Positions 42,734 to 53,661 of a stretch of DNA of 64,000 nucleotides are shown one piece after another. The notes under the pieces were generated by a model, which was not told the origin of the DNA, searched no databases, and worked only from the letters and a program-made list of their open reading frames with translations. This DNA comes from Vibrio cincinnatiensis (lineage in GTDB: Bacteria > Pseudomonadota > Gammaproteobacteria > Enterobacterales > Vibrionaceae). The stretch covers positions 1 to 64,000 of the forward strand of contig NZ_SGOM01000001.1 in NCBI RefSeq assembly GCF_022113815.1, read 5' to 3'. Position 1 is the first letter of the stretch, and the number at the start of each line of letters is the position of its first letter. The position numbers and the translations under genes were made by a program.

Positions 42734-43588
42734 TTAATAAAGTAAAGAATACAACTGACGACGGTAGCGGCTAGCAATAGGGTTACCTTGACCCAGAGCA
42801 TTTAAAATATCCATAAACGTTTTTTTCATGTCACCCTCTAGTGTGTTGAGGTCACTTTGTAGAAAACGCCATAATAGCGCAAGGGCTTCTTCATCTCGCT
42901 GAACTTGGTGATATTGGCTGGCCAGTTCATTTGCCATTTGGGCATCAGATGGGTTTTCTATTAGAGCGCTTTCAAGTGCTTGGATTTCTGGGCTATCGGC
43001 GGCTTGCTCATACAATTCTATTTGGGCAATTAAGCGTTTGTAATAACCATCTTGATATTCCAGAGGGATGGCGGATAACATCTCTTTTGCTTCATCAAAT
43101 CGTCGACTCGCCAGTAAACAGTCTGCTAAAGCCAGTTTAACGTCTCCCTTGTTTCTCCATTGCTCATCGAGCCCCATCAGTAGCGGTAAAGCTTGAGCAT
43201 ATTGTTGCTCACTGACCATTTGTAGTGCTTGTTGTACCGTACGTTCTTCTTGGCTCGGTAAGTGGCGGGTTAACATCTCTTTGATTGCCTCAATCGGTTG
43301 TGGCCCACCCAATCCATCAACGGGTTGCCCGTTGATAAATAAAGCGATGGTAGGGAGCGCTTGAATACCGAATTGGGCAGCAATTTGCTGCTCTTCTTGA
43401 CAGTTTAAGGTGGCTAGCTGGAATGCGCCGTCATATTGCAGGGCCAGTTGCTGTAATTGAGGGATAAGTTGGGCACTTTCATCGCTCATTGGAGCCCAGA
43501 AATAAAATAAAATAGGCTGGTTCACCGAGTCTGCTAATACGTCACGAAAGTTGTGTTGATTAACATCGATACTATGAGGTGAGTGCAT
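42734..43588 (-). CDS. cnoX: Chaperedoxin CnoX (YbbN)
   Basis: Thioredoxin-fold plus TPR protein that protects and passes unfolded proteins to GroEL. 284 aa. The thioredoxin fold is seen in FYFWAPMSDES and FGIQALPTIALFINGQPV; the TPR-like part covers about residues 115-284. The CXXC site of thioredoxins is SDES (35-38) here, so there is no catalytic cysteine, whereas E. coli CnoX keeps Cys38. Cys63 (LATLNCQEEQ) is retained. Lies between qmcA and ybbO, as in E. coli. Confidence 0.9.
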   Translation of the reverse strand: MHSPHSIDVNQHNFRDVLADSVNQPILFYFWAPMSDESAQLIPQLQQLALQYDGAFQLATLNCQEEQQIAAQFGIQALPTIALFINGQPVDGLGGPQPIEAIKEMLTRHLPSQEERTVQQALQMVSEQQYAQALPLLMGLDEQWRNKGDVKLALADCLLASRRFDEAKEMLSAIPLEYQDGYYKRLIAQIELYEQAADSPEIQALESALIENPSDAQMANELASQYHQVQRDEEALALLWRFLQSDLNTLEGDMKKTFMDILNALGQGNPIASRYRRQLYSLLY

Positions 43589-43900
43589 GGTTATTCCTTA
43601 TTATCTATGAATATAGACAAAGAATGGGGGAGATAACGATAAATCTCAAGGTGTTGTTTAAGATAGTTGTTTATCGTTTTCAATTTGCGGTTATGGAACA
43701 CACAAAAACGCATCAATCGTGTTTTTGTGTGTTCTCAGTCGCTCATAAGCGAAGGATTAAAAAAGAATTAGCAGTGTCAAAACTAAAGTGACACCGAGCC
43801 AATTCCATTGATTTAATGTCATTGGTCTATACTCAATGCCGTAGTGAATGTGGCGACTACTATGGCGAAAAAATATGACGGATTAATGACAAAACGCCAT
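43589..43900. other. Gap between cnoX and ybbO with a long inverted repeat
   Basis: About 310 bases without a credible gene. It includes the presumed cnoX promoter and a perfect 14-bp inverted repeat at 43696-43734 (separate entry). A shorter GTGTCA/TGACAC repeat lies at about 43773-43793. Confidence 0.5.
43696..43734. repeat. Perfect 14-bp inverted repeat
   Basis: Arms GAACACACAAAAAC (43696-43709) and GTTTTTGTGTGTTC (43721-43734) around an 11-base loop. No T-run follows on either strand, so it is not a standard terminator. Confidence 0.75.
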
Positions 43901-44728
43901 TTACGCTGATTTATTGAGCAATTTATCCAGTACTCTCCCGGGCATGATTCGCTTGAGAACGGAAAAGAGTTTGGTTGGGAATGTGATTCGATAGCGCAGT
44001 TTTGGCCGTTTCGATTCTAAAGCATGAAGCAAAGGTGGCAGGCAGGCTTGAGCTGGAAGAGCAAATGGATGGTTCGATTCTTCCTGGGCAAGACGAGATA
44101 GCTGTTTTTGATAAGCGAGATGATGAAACGAGGCATCGATGTCTATCCAATGGGTGAACGCATGTAAGGCATTGGCTCTAAATTGAGTGTTAATCGGGCC
44201 GGGTTCAAGCAAACTGATATGAATATTGGAATCGGCTAGTTCTAAACGCAATGTATCTGTCCAACCTTCAATGGCAAATTTTGATGCATTATAAGCCCCT
44301 CGATATTTCATTGCCGCAAAACCTAAGATGGAACTATTTTGAATAATTCGTCCATAACCTTGTTGACGAAAATGAGGTAATAACAATGTTGTTAATGTGT
44401 GCCACCCAAAAAAGTTACTTTCAAATTGTGCTCTTAATGCTTCGGTGGGTAAGTCTTCCAGCGCGCCGGGCTGGCCATAAGCTCCGTTATTGAATAAGGC
44501 ATACAGTTGATGGTTAGAGAGGCTTAACGCCATCTTGACGGCTGATTTTATGCTGTTTGTATCCGCTAAATCTAATTGAATACAGGTGAGTCCAAGTTGT
44601 TGTAAACGCTGGACATCGCTGCTATCGCGGCAAGAAGCAATAACATGATAGCCTCGTTGGTGGAGTTCGAGTGCAGCCATGTAGCCAATACCGGATGAAC
44701 AGCCAGTAATAAGAATGGAACGGGTCAT
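43901..44728 (-). CDS. ybbO: Short-chain dehydrogenase YbbO
   Basis: NAD(P)-dependent oxidoreductase of the SDR family, 275 aa. The cofactor motif ITGCSSGIGYMAA is at residues 7-19, and the active site is Tyr-X3-Lys in YNASKFAIEGW with the serine in IIQNSSILGF. YbbO of E. coli is an aldehyde reductase. It starts 11 bases after the yfcH-like gene and is probably cotranscribed. Confidence 0.88.
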   Translation of the reverse strand: MTRSILITGCSSGIGYMAALELHQRGYHVIASCRDSSDVQRLQQLGLTCIQLDLADTNSIKSAVKMALSLSNHQLYALFNNGAYGQPGALEDLPTEALRAQFESNFFGWHTLTTLLLPHFRQQGYGRIIQNSSILGFAAMKYRGAYNASKFAIEGWTDTLRLELADSNIHISLLEPGPINTQFRANALHAFTHWIDIDASFHHLAYQKQLSRLAQEESNHPFALPAQACLPPLLHALESKRPKLRYRITFPTKLFSVLKRIMPGRVLDKLLNKSA

Positions 44729-44739
44729 GATTTATCCAA

Positions 44740-45654
44740 CTAGTGGTGGTGTTGAAGAAGTTGCTTTAATGCAGGTTCAATTCGTGAATAAGTGAACTGA
44801 AAACCTAATTCAGTTAGTTTTTTGGGTTTAGCTCGGATGCTGTCAAACAGCAAAATACTGGCTTCTCCCATTAGTAGTCGAATCGCCCATTTCGGGGTGA
44901 ATAAGAGGTGTGGACGCTTGAGTGTTGAGGCTAAACAGCGACTAAATTCTCGATTTTTGACCGGATGAGGGGCGCACAGGTTAAAAGGGCCTTGAGCATG
45001 CTCCGTTTCTAGCAAATAAGTGATCGCCCTAACCATGTCACACATATGGATCCATGGCATATATTGTTCACCTTGACCTATCGGTCCTCCTAACCCGTAA
45101 CGGTAGGGGGGAAGCATTTTTGTCAATGCGCCACCCTCTGTAGAGAGGACAATACCTGTTCTTAGCAGACAAACCCGCGTTCTTTCAGATTCAGCTCTTC
45201 GTGCTATCTGTTCCCACTTTGCGCAGACATAATGCGGAAATTGTGTTGAGTGTACTTGGCGACTTTCATCAAAAGGATGATCTTGTTGGTTACCGTAGTA
45301 ACCCACAGCAGATCCACTAATAAAAACGGAGGGCGGAGACGTGCTAGCATGAATCAGCGCGACCAATTTCTCAGTAATAGACCAACGGCTTTGGCAGATA
45401 GATTGCTTTTGTGATTGAGTCCAGCGTTTATCTGCAATGGGTTCACCTGCTAAATTGATGACTGCATGATAACCATCCAAGTTACTTAGTGAGTCAAGCG
45501 TCTCTATAAAAGAGAGTCTTTGATCATGGACATGAGCCAACTGCTGTTTTGCTCGATGAATATCTCGGCTTAAGATGACCAAATCGTGCGTCATTAACTG
45601 CTTGGTTAACTCCCGTCCAATAAGCCCTGTGGCACCGGTTATGAGTATTTTCAT
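44740..45654 (-). CDS. yfcH: TIGR01777 family NAD-binding epimerase-like protein (YfcH)
   Basis: Extended-SDR protein, 304 aa from the ATG at 45654 (MKILITGATGLIGRELT), which has an AGGAGG site; the upstream in-frame ATGs run through that site and are rejected. Markers are GATGLIG, INLAGEPIADKRWT, SGSAVGYYG and a C-terminal DUF1731-type end (LTELGFQFTY). Its substrate is not known; its relatives act on sugar nucleotides. First gene of the pair with ybbO. Confidence 0.88.
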   Translation of the reverse strand: MKILITGATGLIGRELTKQLMTHDLVILSRDIHRAKQQLAHVHDQRLSFIETLDSLSNLDGYHAVINLAGEPIADKRWTQSQKQSICQSRWSITEKLVALIHASTSPPSVFISGSAVGYYGNQQDHPFDESRQVHSTQFPHYVCAKWEQIARRAESERTRVCLLRTGIVLSTEGGALTKMLPPYRYGLGGPIGQGEQYMPWIHMCDMVRAITYLLETEHAQGPFNLCAPHPVKNREFSRCLASTLKRPHLLFTPKWAIRLLMGEASILLFDSIRAKPKKLTELGFQFTYSRIEPALKQLLQHHH

Positions 45655-45830
45655 AAAGCCTCCTTGCATGGTTGTTCGCGCTATTTGCACTAAGGGATAC
45701 TCAGCTTATGTGTATCCCTTAAGGGGTTCAAGTTTTATCCTTGTTTCATGATGTTGATGATGTGAGTCATGGTGATGACGCTCACGGCTTAAGCTCGTAC
45801 AATGGTTGGGTTATAGATTAGAGGTAGCAG

Positions 45831-46373
45831 ATGAAATTATTTATTGCATCAGATCTTCATGGTTCATTACCTGCAACGGAGAAAACCATTCAAGCGTTTC
45901 ACGAGTCAGGCGCAGAGACGCTTATTCTACTGGGAGATTTACTTAACCACGGGCCGAGAAATCCGATCCCAACTGGATATAACCCACCCGCAGTGGCTGA
46001 ATGTTTGAATCAATATGCGCAACAAATTATTGCGGTAAGAGGAAATTGTGACAGTGAAGTTGATCAAATGCTGTTCACTTTTCCTATGATGAGTGATTGT
46101 GCTTGGGTGTTATTAGAATCTGGACGTCGGTTATTGCTAACCCATGGGCACCTTAAATTTCAGAGTTCAGTACTAAAAAGCGGCGACGTTTGTATTCAAG
46201 GCCATACGCATATTGCTATCGCCGAGTTACAAGCGGGAATTTACCATTTCAACCCCGGTTCGGTAACTTTTCCTCGTAATGATGGCGTGGCAAGCTATGG
46301 CATGTTAGAAGGCGATTGGTTAACGGTTTATAGTTTTGATAAAAAGGTATTAGCACAAACGCGTTTGCTCTAA
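45831..46373 (+). CDS. yfcE: Metallophosphodiesterase YfcE
   Basis: Manganese-dependent phosphodiesterase of the MJ0936/YfcE family, 180 aa. The metal motifs are SDLHG, LGDLLNHGPR, VRGNCDSEVD, LTHGH and GHTH, all intact, followed by NPGSVTFPR. The natural substrate is not settled. It is divergent from yfcH and ends in a hairpin shared with toxS. Confidence 0.93.
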   Translation: MKLFIASDLHGSLPATEKTIQAFHESGAETLILLGDLLNHGPRNPIPTGYNPPAVAECLNQYAQQIIAVRGNCDSEVDQMLFTFPMMSDCAWVLLESGRRLLLTHGHLKFQSSVLKSGDVCIQGHTHIAIAELQAGIYHFNPGSVTFPRNDGVASYGMLEGDWLTVYSFDKKVLAQTRLL

Positions 46374-46377
46374 AAAC

Positions 46378-46402
46378 GAAGGGCACGTGACGAGTGCCCT
46401 TC
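46378..46402. terminator. Hairpin between yfcE and toxS
   Basis: Nine-bp stem GAAGGGCAC / GTGCCCTTC with a seven-base loop, between convergent genes; short T-run. Confidence 0.65.
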
Positions 46403-46406
46403 ATAA

Positions 46407-46928
46407 TTATCCATTACCAAACAAGACGGTTGAGCCGTGATTTAGGCTGGTTAATAGCAAAGTTTTATCATTAACAACATCAATCCGTCGGCTTTGCTGT
46501 GCATCCACCTTAAATAATTGAGTAATAAGTTGTAATTGCTCAGGGGTAAAGTCTTTAGTGTAAGCAGAGGAGGCATCTTTAAACTCAATGGGGGAGATAA
46601 GCAGATAATTGCCGCTGATGCTCCATTCACCCGATTCGGAAATGTTGATGATATTTTCTGCGACGGTTTGTTCTGTAGAATAGAGTTTAACCATGGATAC
46701 TCGTAAGTAGCTACCATTGGGTAAATATTTCACATTCGAAAGGACATCTACTCGGTGTAACGGGCCTACGGAGTCATTGGCCAACTTACGTTCGATTAAG
46801 GTCACCATTTTCGACTGCCATTCACGAGAACAGAGAATTTTCTCAAGTTTAATTTCGCTCTGTTGGTAGAGCCATAGGCTGCCGATAGCGGAAATTAAAA
46901 GGAGCAGTGCAGCGATTTTCTTCATCAT
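46407..46928 (-). CDS. toxS: Transmembrane regulator ToxS
   Basis: Inner-membrane protein with one N-terminal helix and a periplasmic domain that binds and protects ToxR. From the ATG at 46928 (GAGGAAT ribosome site) it is 173 aa; the frame is open seven codons further but that part overlaps toxR. The segment SREWQSKMVTLIERK is the hallmark of Vibrio ToxS. Its single cysteine is at CSREWQ. It follows toxR by 11 bases. Confidence 0.93.
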   Translation of the reverse strand: MMKKIAALLLLISAIGSLWLYQQSEIKLEKILCSREWQSKMVTLIERKLANDSVGPLHRVDVLSNVKYLPNGSYLRVSMVKLYSTEQTVAENIINISESGEWSISGNYLLISPIEFKDASSAYTKDFTPEQLQLITQLFKVDAQQSRRIDVVNDKTLLLTSLNHGSTVLFGNG

Positions 46929-46939
46929 AAATTTATTCC

Positions 46940-47785
46940 TCACTGGCACACTTTTTCAGTGTTATTCGCATTGGCAAAAATTCTTAACGTGATGTTCTCA
47001 CCTGAAAAGCGTGGCGTATGGATGTAATTTAACATCAGTTGATTACTCTCTCCTCCCGTTGCGATAACTTCTTTTAGGTTGAGAAAGATTTCTTCACCGC
47101 GAACCGCGCGGTATTTTTTTACACATGTTTCAATTAAAGGCAGCCAAGACGAAAGATCCGGATGATTAATCGGTGTACTGATGGCAACTTGATCCATAAC
47201 GGCTAAACGGCGAAATTTTGATGCAGGAGGCACTGTCAATAAAAAAGCCATTAAAGGTAAAATAAGTGCACAAACGAGTAGAATTTTTGCTGCGATATCA
47301 AAGTGGTACTTCGTTGTGTCTGTTTTGGATTCAACATCGCTGTTTTCATGAACTGGCTCAGGTTCTGAGACGAAAATGGATGTTGTGGTTGGCTCGTCTA
47401 ATGGGGCCACCTCTCCAGAAGTTTCTTTGCTGTCTTCTGACTCGATAGATTCAACATTGGCGATTAACTGATAACCACGTTTAGGGACCGTCTTAATAAA
47501 TTGAGGGGCTTTCGTTGAATCTTTTAACATTTTTCTCAGAGTTGAAATCGCCTGAGTTAAGCTCGAATCATCGACTTCAAAGCCTTGTTCCCGCCATACA
47601 TAATTATGCAGTTCATTACGAGTGATAACGTCATTTGGACGTTGAACAAGCATAAATAGGATACGACTTTCATTACTACCGAGGCGGATCTCTTCATCTC
47701 CCGCGTCCGTATCAATTAATAAGTTGCTCATCGGGTCGAAAGTAAACCGATTGGCAAGAATGAATTTTGTGTCGAATTTACTCAT
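46940..47785 (-). CDS. toxR: Membrane-bound transcription regulator ToxR
   Basis: Sensor-regulator of outer-membrane porins and virulence or stress genes in vibrios. 281 aa: cytoplasmic OmpR/PhoB-type winged helix (about 20-110, with RLGSNESRILFMLVQRPNDV shown in part as LGSNESRIL, WREQGFEVDDSSLTQAIST and KTVPKRGYQLIA), an acidic Pro/Glu/Ser-rich linker (111-160), one membrane helix (about 164-187) and a periplasmic domain with two cysteines, Cys221 and Cys280, matching the redox pair of V. cholerae ToxR. Operon with toxS; divergent from htpG. Confidence 0.97.
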   Translation of the reverse strand: MSKFDTKFILANRFTFDPMSNLLIDTDAGDEEIRLGSNESRILFMLVQRPNDVITRNELHNYVWREQGFEVDDSSLTQAISTLRKMLKDSTKAPQFIKTVPKRGYQLIANVESIESEDSKETSGEVAPLDEPTTTSIFVSEPEPVHENSDVESKTDTTKYHFDIAAKILLVCALILPLMAFLLTVPPASKFRRLAVMDQVAISTPINHPDLSSWLPLIETCVKKYRAVRGEEIFLNLKEVIATGGESNQLMLNYIHTPRFSGENITLRIFANANNTEKVCQ

Positions 47786-48184
47786 GAGATCTTCTTTTTT
47801 AATGGGTATTCCCAGACAACAAGGATTCTTGTTTGGTTTTACCTACTTAGTATTAGGGTCTCTTGGAACTGTAAATGGAGGTCGAACAGCGAATCAGTAA
47901 TATCCCTATAGCGAATTCACGACTGAAAAACAGTTTAGAATCACTCTAATTTTTGATGTTTTTGGTTCTGTTTGATGTACGTGGATCACGTAGCAGCACA
48001 GATTGTACGGTCTTTAGATTGAGAAACCTAGAAGAGCATAATCAAAAAAAACACAAAAAACAGTGTTTTTATGGTTTTTGACCTTGAATTTACATTCATG
48101 AACCACATGTTAATAGCAAATCGATGTTCTTCCTACCCTTTTCAGTTTTATTGATAGGGTTTGATATGATGTTACGGAGCGAAA
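47786..48184. promoter_or_regulatory. toxR-htpG divergent control region with a sigma32-type promoter
   Basis: No gene in these 400 bases. For htpG, CTTGAAT (48083-48089) and CCACATGT (48103-48110) with 13 bases between resemble the heat-shock sigma32 consensus CTTGAAA / CCCCATNT. An A-run/T-run stem (AAAAACAC with GTGTTTTT, about 48045-48072) precedes it. The toxR promoter should lie in the left part but no strong boxes stand out. Confidence 0.6.
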
Positions 48185-50092
48185 ATGAGCGATACTGCAA
48201 CCCACAACAAAGAAACTCGTGGCTTTCAATCTGAAGTAAAACAACTACTTCATCTAATGATTCACTCTTTGTATTCAAATAAAGAGATCTTTCTGCGAGA
48301 GCTGATTTCTAATGCTTCTGATGCGGCGGATAAGCTGCGCTTTCAAGCTTTATCAAATCCAGATTTGTATCAAGGTGATGCAGATTTAGGTGTTAAGCTC
48401 TCTTTTGATAAAGAGGCGAACACCTTGACGGTTTCTGATAATGGTATCGGAATGAGTCGAGATGAAGTGATAGAACACCTCGGTACGATCGCAAAATCAG
48501 GTACGGCTGAATTTTTCTCAAAACTTTCTCAAGACCAGTCTAAAGACTCCCAGCTCATTGGCCAATTTGGGGTTGGTTTTTATTCTGCATTTATTGTGGC
48601 CGATGCTGTAACAGTACGCAGCCGATCTGCTGGATTATCAGCAGATCAAGCGGTTCAGTGGCATTCACAAGGTGAAGGGGAGTATACCGTCGAGACGGTA
48701 GATAAAGCGACCCGAGGGACGGATATCGTGCTGCACTTACGTGATGAGGGCAAAGAGTTCTTGTCGGAGTGGCGTTTGCGTGAGGTTATCTCAAAATACT
48801 CAGACCACATTGGTATTCCTGTATATATTCAAACACCTGAGCGTGATGATGAAGGGAAAGAAACGGGTGCGTCTAAGTGGGAACAGATTAACAAAGCACA
48901 AGCATTATGGACGCGTGCTAAATCCGATGTCAGTGACGAAGAATATAAAGAGTTTTACAAGCATGTTTCTCATGATTTTGCTGATCCACTGGCTTGGAGC
49001 CATAACAAGGTGGAAGGGAAAAATGATTATACCAGCTTGTTATATATTCCAGCGAAAGCTCCTTGGGATATGTACAACCGAGATCATAAACATGGCTTGA
49101 AACTGTATGTTCAGCGTGTCTTTATTATGGATGATGCAGAACAATTTATGCCTTCATACTTACGTTTTGTACGTGGTTTAATCGACTCAAATGATTTGCC
49201 GCTCAATGTCTCTCGTGAGATTTTGCAAGATAATAAAGTTACTCAGTCTTTGCGTAATGCATGTACTAAGCGCGTGCTGACGATGTTAGAGCGTTTGGCA
49301 AACAATGATAGCGATAAATACCAAACCTTCTGGAAAGAGTTTGGTTTAGTGATGAAAGAAGGCCCGGCAGAAGATTTTGCTAATCGTGAAAAGGTTGCGG
49401 GGTTGTTACGTTTCGCTTCGACTCATGTTGATAGTTCAGAACAAACGATCAGCCTTGCTTCTTATGTGGAACGGATGAAAGAAGGGCAAGAGGTTATCTA
49501 CTATCTAACGGCTGATAGCTATCTTGCGGCGAAAAATAGCCCACACTTGGAGCAATTTAAGTCGAAAGGGATCGAAGTCTTATTGATGTCTGATCGCATT
49601 GATGAATGGTTGATGAATTATTTGACCGATTTTGATGGTAAGTCCTTCCAATCGATCACCAAAGCGGGTTTAGACTTAAGCCAATTTGATGATGAGACAG
49701 AAAAAGAGAAGCACAAAGAGACTGAGCAAGAGTTTCAGTCAGTCGTTGAGCGAGTGAAAACGTATTTGGGGGCGAGAGTTAAAGAGGTTCGCACTACCTT
49801 TAAATTAGCATCAACGCCCGCGGTAGTGGTGACGGATGATGGTGAAATGGGGACACAAATGGCGAAGTTGCTTGCGGCTGCAGGGCAAGCTGTGCCTGAA
49901 GTGAAGTATATCTTCGAAATTAACCCAGAACATGCGATGGTAAAACAGATGGCGGACGAAGCGGATGAGCAGGCTTTCGGTCGATGGGTGGAAGTTTTAC
50001 TTGGGCAAGCGATGTTGGCTGAGCGTGGTTCTATGGAAGATCCGACCCAATTTGTGACAGCCATCAATCAGTTATTGACTAAGGTAGAATAG
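48185..50092 (+). CDS. htpG: Molecular chaperone HtpG (Hsp90)
   Basis: Bacterial Hsp90, 635 aa. The ATP-binding GHKL domain has [43 protein letters not shown] and GTDIVLHL; the middle domain carries [19 protein letters not shown] (shown in part as [12 protein letters not shown]). The C-terminal dimer domain is complete. The ATG follows ACGGAG. The heat-shock-like promoter upstream fits. Next gene adk, as in E. coli. Confidence 0.98.
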   Translation: MSDTATHNKETRGFQSEVKQLLHLMIHSLYSNKEIFLRELISNASDAADKLRFQALSNPDLYQGDADLGVKLSFDKEANTLTVSDNGIGMSRDEVIEHLGTIAKSGTAEFFSKLSQDQSKDSQLIGQFGVGFYSAFIVADAVTVRSRSAGLSADQAVQWHSQGEGEYTVETVDKATRGTDIVLHLRDEGKEFLSEWRLREVISKYSDHIGIPVYIQTPERDDEGKETGASKWEQINKAQALWTRAKSDVSDEEYKEFYKHVSHDFADPLAWSHNKVEGKNDYTSLLYIPAKAPWDMYNRDHKHGLKLYVQRVFIMDDAEQFMPSYLRFVRGLIDSNDLPLNVSREILQDNKVTQSLRNACTKRVLTMLERLANNDSDKYQTFWKEFGLVMKEGPAEDFANREKVAGLLRFASTHVDSSEQTISLASYVERMKEGQEVIYYLTADSYLAAKNSPHLEQFKSKGIEVLLMSDRIDEWLMNYLTDFDGKSFQSITKAGLDLSQFDDETEKEKHKETEQEFQSVVERVKTYLGARVKEVRTTFKLASTPAVVVTDDGEMGTQMAKLLAAAGQAVPEVKYIFEINPEHAMVKQMADEADEQAFGRWVEVLLGQAMLAERGSMEDPTQFVTAINQLLTKVE

Positions 50093-50101
50093 TCAGTTTA
50101 A

Positions 50102-50130
50102 GCGCAAGCCTATGCTAGGTGGGCTTGCGC
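50102..50130 (+). terminator. htpG terminator
   Basis: Nine-bp stem GCGCAAGCC / GGCTTGCGC with an 11-base loop, followed by ACTATTTATATTT; ten bases after the htpG stop. Confidence 0.75.
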
Positions 50131-51039
<909 letters not shown>

Positions 51040-51067
51040 TTGGCAGACTTTCCAATATAAATGAGTT

Positions 51068-51094
51068 AGGCGACCTTTAGGGTCGCCTTTTTTT
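51068..51094 (+). terminator. adk terminator
   Basis: Stem AGGCGACC / GGTCGCCT, loop TTTAG, then seven T. Confidence 0.92.
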
Positions 51095-51128
51095 ACTCTT
51101 TCTATCGTGATTAAAAAGGTATATATGA

Positions 51129-52103
51129 ATGGACGTGATGCACAACCGTAAACAATGGGGGGTTTTGCTTGCAAATCTAGGGACACCACAAGCCCCCACC
51201 CCAAAAGCCGTCAAACAATTCTTAAGCCAATTTTTACACGATAAACGCGTTGTCGACTTAACCCGTTGGTTGTGGTGTCCATTATTGCATGGAATCATTC
51301 TTCCCAGTCGTTCACCGAAAGTGGCTAAACTTTATCAGTCTATTTGGATGGATGAGGGTTCGCCACTAATGGTCTATTCAAAACGGCAGCAAGCAAAGCT
51401 ACAACAGCAACTTTCGTTACCTGTGGAGTTGGCGATGACTTATGGTGAGCCTAGCTTACAACGAGGTATTGAAGCCCTTTATGAGCAAGGCGTAACATCG
51501 ATTATTGTTCTTCCGCTTTACCCTCAGTATTCAGCAACCACCACTGCGGCTGTTTTTGATGGCTTAGCTCAGGTAATGAAACAACAAGCCGTTATACCAG
51601 AGTTGATATTTATTCAAGAATATCATGATCATCCTCTCTACATTCGAGCTTTAGCTGATCAAGTTCGTGAGTCGTGGGATCGAAATGGGCGAGGTGATAA
51701 ATTGGTTTGCTCTTATCATGGCATTCCTAAACGTTATGCGGATAACGGGGATATTTATCCTGTGCAGTGTACGCAAACGACACGCTTGTTGGCCCAGGAA
51801 CTCGGATTAACCAGCGACCAAATTATGATGACCTATCAATCACAATTTGGAAAAGAAGAGTGGTTGCAACCTTATACTGATCAAACCATGGCGCAACTTC
51901 CTAAACAGGGAGTAAAACGACTCGATATTATTTGCCCGGCTTTCTCAGTGGATTGTTTGGAAACATTGGAAGAAATTGCAGGGGAGAATCAGCAGGTTTT
52001 TCTTGAAGCTGGTGGTGAGGCGTTTCACTATGTGCCTTGTTTGAACGATTCTGACGCTCATATTGCTATGATGACCGAGCTAGTTAATGCACATTGCCGT
52101 TAG
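51129..52103 (+). CDS. hemH: Ferrochelatase
   Basis: Last step of heme synthesis: inserts Fe(II) into protoporphyrin IX. 324 aa. Family motifs are [36 protein letters not shown], the catalytic histidine in [27 protein letters not shown] and the conserved glutamate in [11 protein letters not shown]. Two possible starts lie close together (51129 and the ATG three codons later). Follows adk, the usual enterobacterial place. Confidence 0.97.
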   Translation: MDVMHNRKQWGVLLANLGTPQAPTPKAVKQFLSQFLHDKRVVDLTRWLWCPLLHGIILPSRSPKVAKLYQSIWMDEGSPLMVYSKRQQAKLQQQLSLPVELAMTYGEPSLQRGIEALYEQGVTSIIVLPLYPQYSATTTAAVFDGLAQVMKQQAVIPELIFIQEYHDHPLYIRALADQVRESWDRNGRGDKLVCSYHGIPKRYADNGDIYPVQCTQTTRLLAQELGLTSDQIMMTYQSQFGKEEWLQPYTDQTMAQLPKQGVKRLDIICPAFSVDCLETLEEIAGENQQVFLEAGGEAFHYVPCLNDSDAHIAMMTELVNAHCR

Positions 52104-52126
52104 ACATGAGGCATATGAGTGAAAAG

Positions 52127-52156
52127 TTCAAAAGCCTCCTCAACGAGGCTTTTGAA
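52127..52156. terminator. Bidirectional terminator between hemH and dtpA
   Basis: Perfect 12-bp stem TTCAAAAGCCTC / GAGGCTTTTGAA with a six-base loop, between convergent genes. Confidence 0.85.
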
Positions 52157-52173
52157 GATCCTAGCCAATAAAA

Positions 52174-53661
52174 TTAAGCTTCAGCAGGTTCGAGACTCAC
52201 GTCGATATTGCCTTGGCAAATTTTTGTCAGCATCGGAGCAATTAAGAATGTGATAACCGTAATTCCGGCCGTGATATAGCCAATCTTTCCAAATACGTCA
52301 CCATAAATAGCAAGAGATTCATGCGCTGTCGTAACGTGCTCAGGAACGGAAGTTAAGCTGGCCACCCAGCCAGCAACAACAGCTGCTGTTGCTGAGGTTA
52401 AAAACCACATACCCATTGCAAACCCCATCATTCTCTGTGGAACCAATTGGGCAACCATCGCTAAACCAAGCCCAGACACTAATAACTCGCCAATAGATTG
52501 GAATGCATAACTTAGAACGAGCCAGTTTGCACTGATGATTCCTTGGTTATTAGCAAATCCTGTTCCCCACGATAAAACCAGAAAAGAGAGGGCACATAAG
52601 CCCATGCCAATTGCAAATTTAAAAGGCATAGCAAAACGTTCGCCGAGTTTGCCATACAAGATTGCCAATATGGGGCTGGCTATCATAATCCAAAAAGGGT
52701 TGAGAGCTTGAAATTGTTCAGGCTCAAAACGAAAACCCAATAAATTTGGATTTACATTATGGATGGCAAAGAAGTTAAGCGATGTTGGCATTTGGAAGTA
52801 AAGGGTAAAGAAAACAATACCCTGTAGCATAAGCACAAAAGCCACTAACATTTTCTGCCGCTCGATGCCTGTCATTGAAAATACTTCTTTAAAATAGAAG
52901 GTTACAATCGTTAGGCCTGCAATCACCAAAATGAGGTGGGCGAAGAATAAGTTCTGCAATAGGTAACTACAAACCAAACTGGCTATCAATGAACCGATAA
53001 CCACTAAACTTAAACGACCTTTTTTTACTGGTTGGAGGTCCGCTGGTGAACCCACTTTTTTAAGCATATTTTGGCACAGCATAAAGTTAATCACTGTAAT
53101 GGCTAACCCGATAGCACTGACACCGAAAGCCATCCCATACCCCGCTCGTTCTGCGACCATTGGCGTTAGAATCATTGAGAAGAATGAACCAAGGTTAATA
53201 GCCATATAGTACATGGTAAAAGCCCCATCAAGGCGAGGATCATTATCTTCGTATGCTTTAGATAATAGGCTTGATGGGTTGGCTTTAAATAATCCGTTTC
53301 CAACGGTAATAAATCCCATAGCAATATAGATGAGCGTTTCACCACCTAAATGTGCTTTGGTGGTTGAAAGGCCTAAAAGAAGATAGCCGACCATTAAAAT
53401 GATGGCACCAAGAGTAATGGCCCGCTTGGTCCCGATAATTTTATCGCCAATCCAGCCTCCAGCGGCGACAAACCCAAAAACCAGTGCAGAAAAAGCACCA
53501 AATAGAACAAATGAGGAGGATTCATTCATGCCTAAGATTTTAACCATATAAACAGTTAAAATGGCTTGCATCCCATAGAAGCCAAAGCGCTCCCAGAATT
53601 CAATAGAAAAAATCAGATAGAAAGATTTAGGTTGCTTGAATATATTCAAGTCAGATGACAT
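52174..53661 (-). CDS. dtpA: Proton-dependent di/tripeptide transporter (POT family)
   Basis: Imports di- and tripeptides with protons across the inner membrane. About 12-14 helices. From the ATG at 53661 (MSSDLNIFKQPKSFYLIFSI, AGGAAA site) it is 495 aa; a TTG nine codons upstream is rejected. The E-X-X-E-R-type motif EFWERFGFYG, the GLFKANPSSLLSKAYE region and GAFTMYYMAINLGSF are typical. Sequence closeness to E. coli DtpA supports the symbol, though DtpB is possible. Confidence 0.92.
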   Translation of the reverse strand: MSSDLNIFKQPKSFYLIFSIEFWERFGFYGMQAILTVYMVKILGMNESSSFVLFGAFSALVFGFVAAGGWIGDKIIGTKRAITLGAIILMVGYLLLGLSTTKAHLGGETLIYIAMGFITVGNGLFKANPSSLLSKAYEDNDPRLDGAFTMYYMAINLGSFFSMILTPMVAERAGYGMAFGVSAIGLAITVINFMLCQNMLKKVGSPADLQPVKKGRLSLVVIGSLIASLVCSYLLQNLFFAHLILVIAGLTIVTFYFKEVFSMTGIERQKMLVAFVLMLQGIVFFTLYFQMPTSLNFFAIHNVNPNLLGFRFEPEQFQALNPFWIMIASPILAILYGKLGERFAMPFKFAIGMGLCALSFLVLSWGTGFANNQGIISANWLVLSYAFQSIGELLVSGLGLAMVAQLVPQRMMGFAMGMWFLTSATAAVVAGWVASLTSVPEHVTTAHESLAIYGDVFGKIGYITAGITVITFLIAPMLTKICQGNIDVSLEPAEA

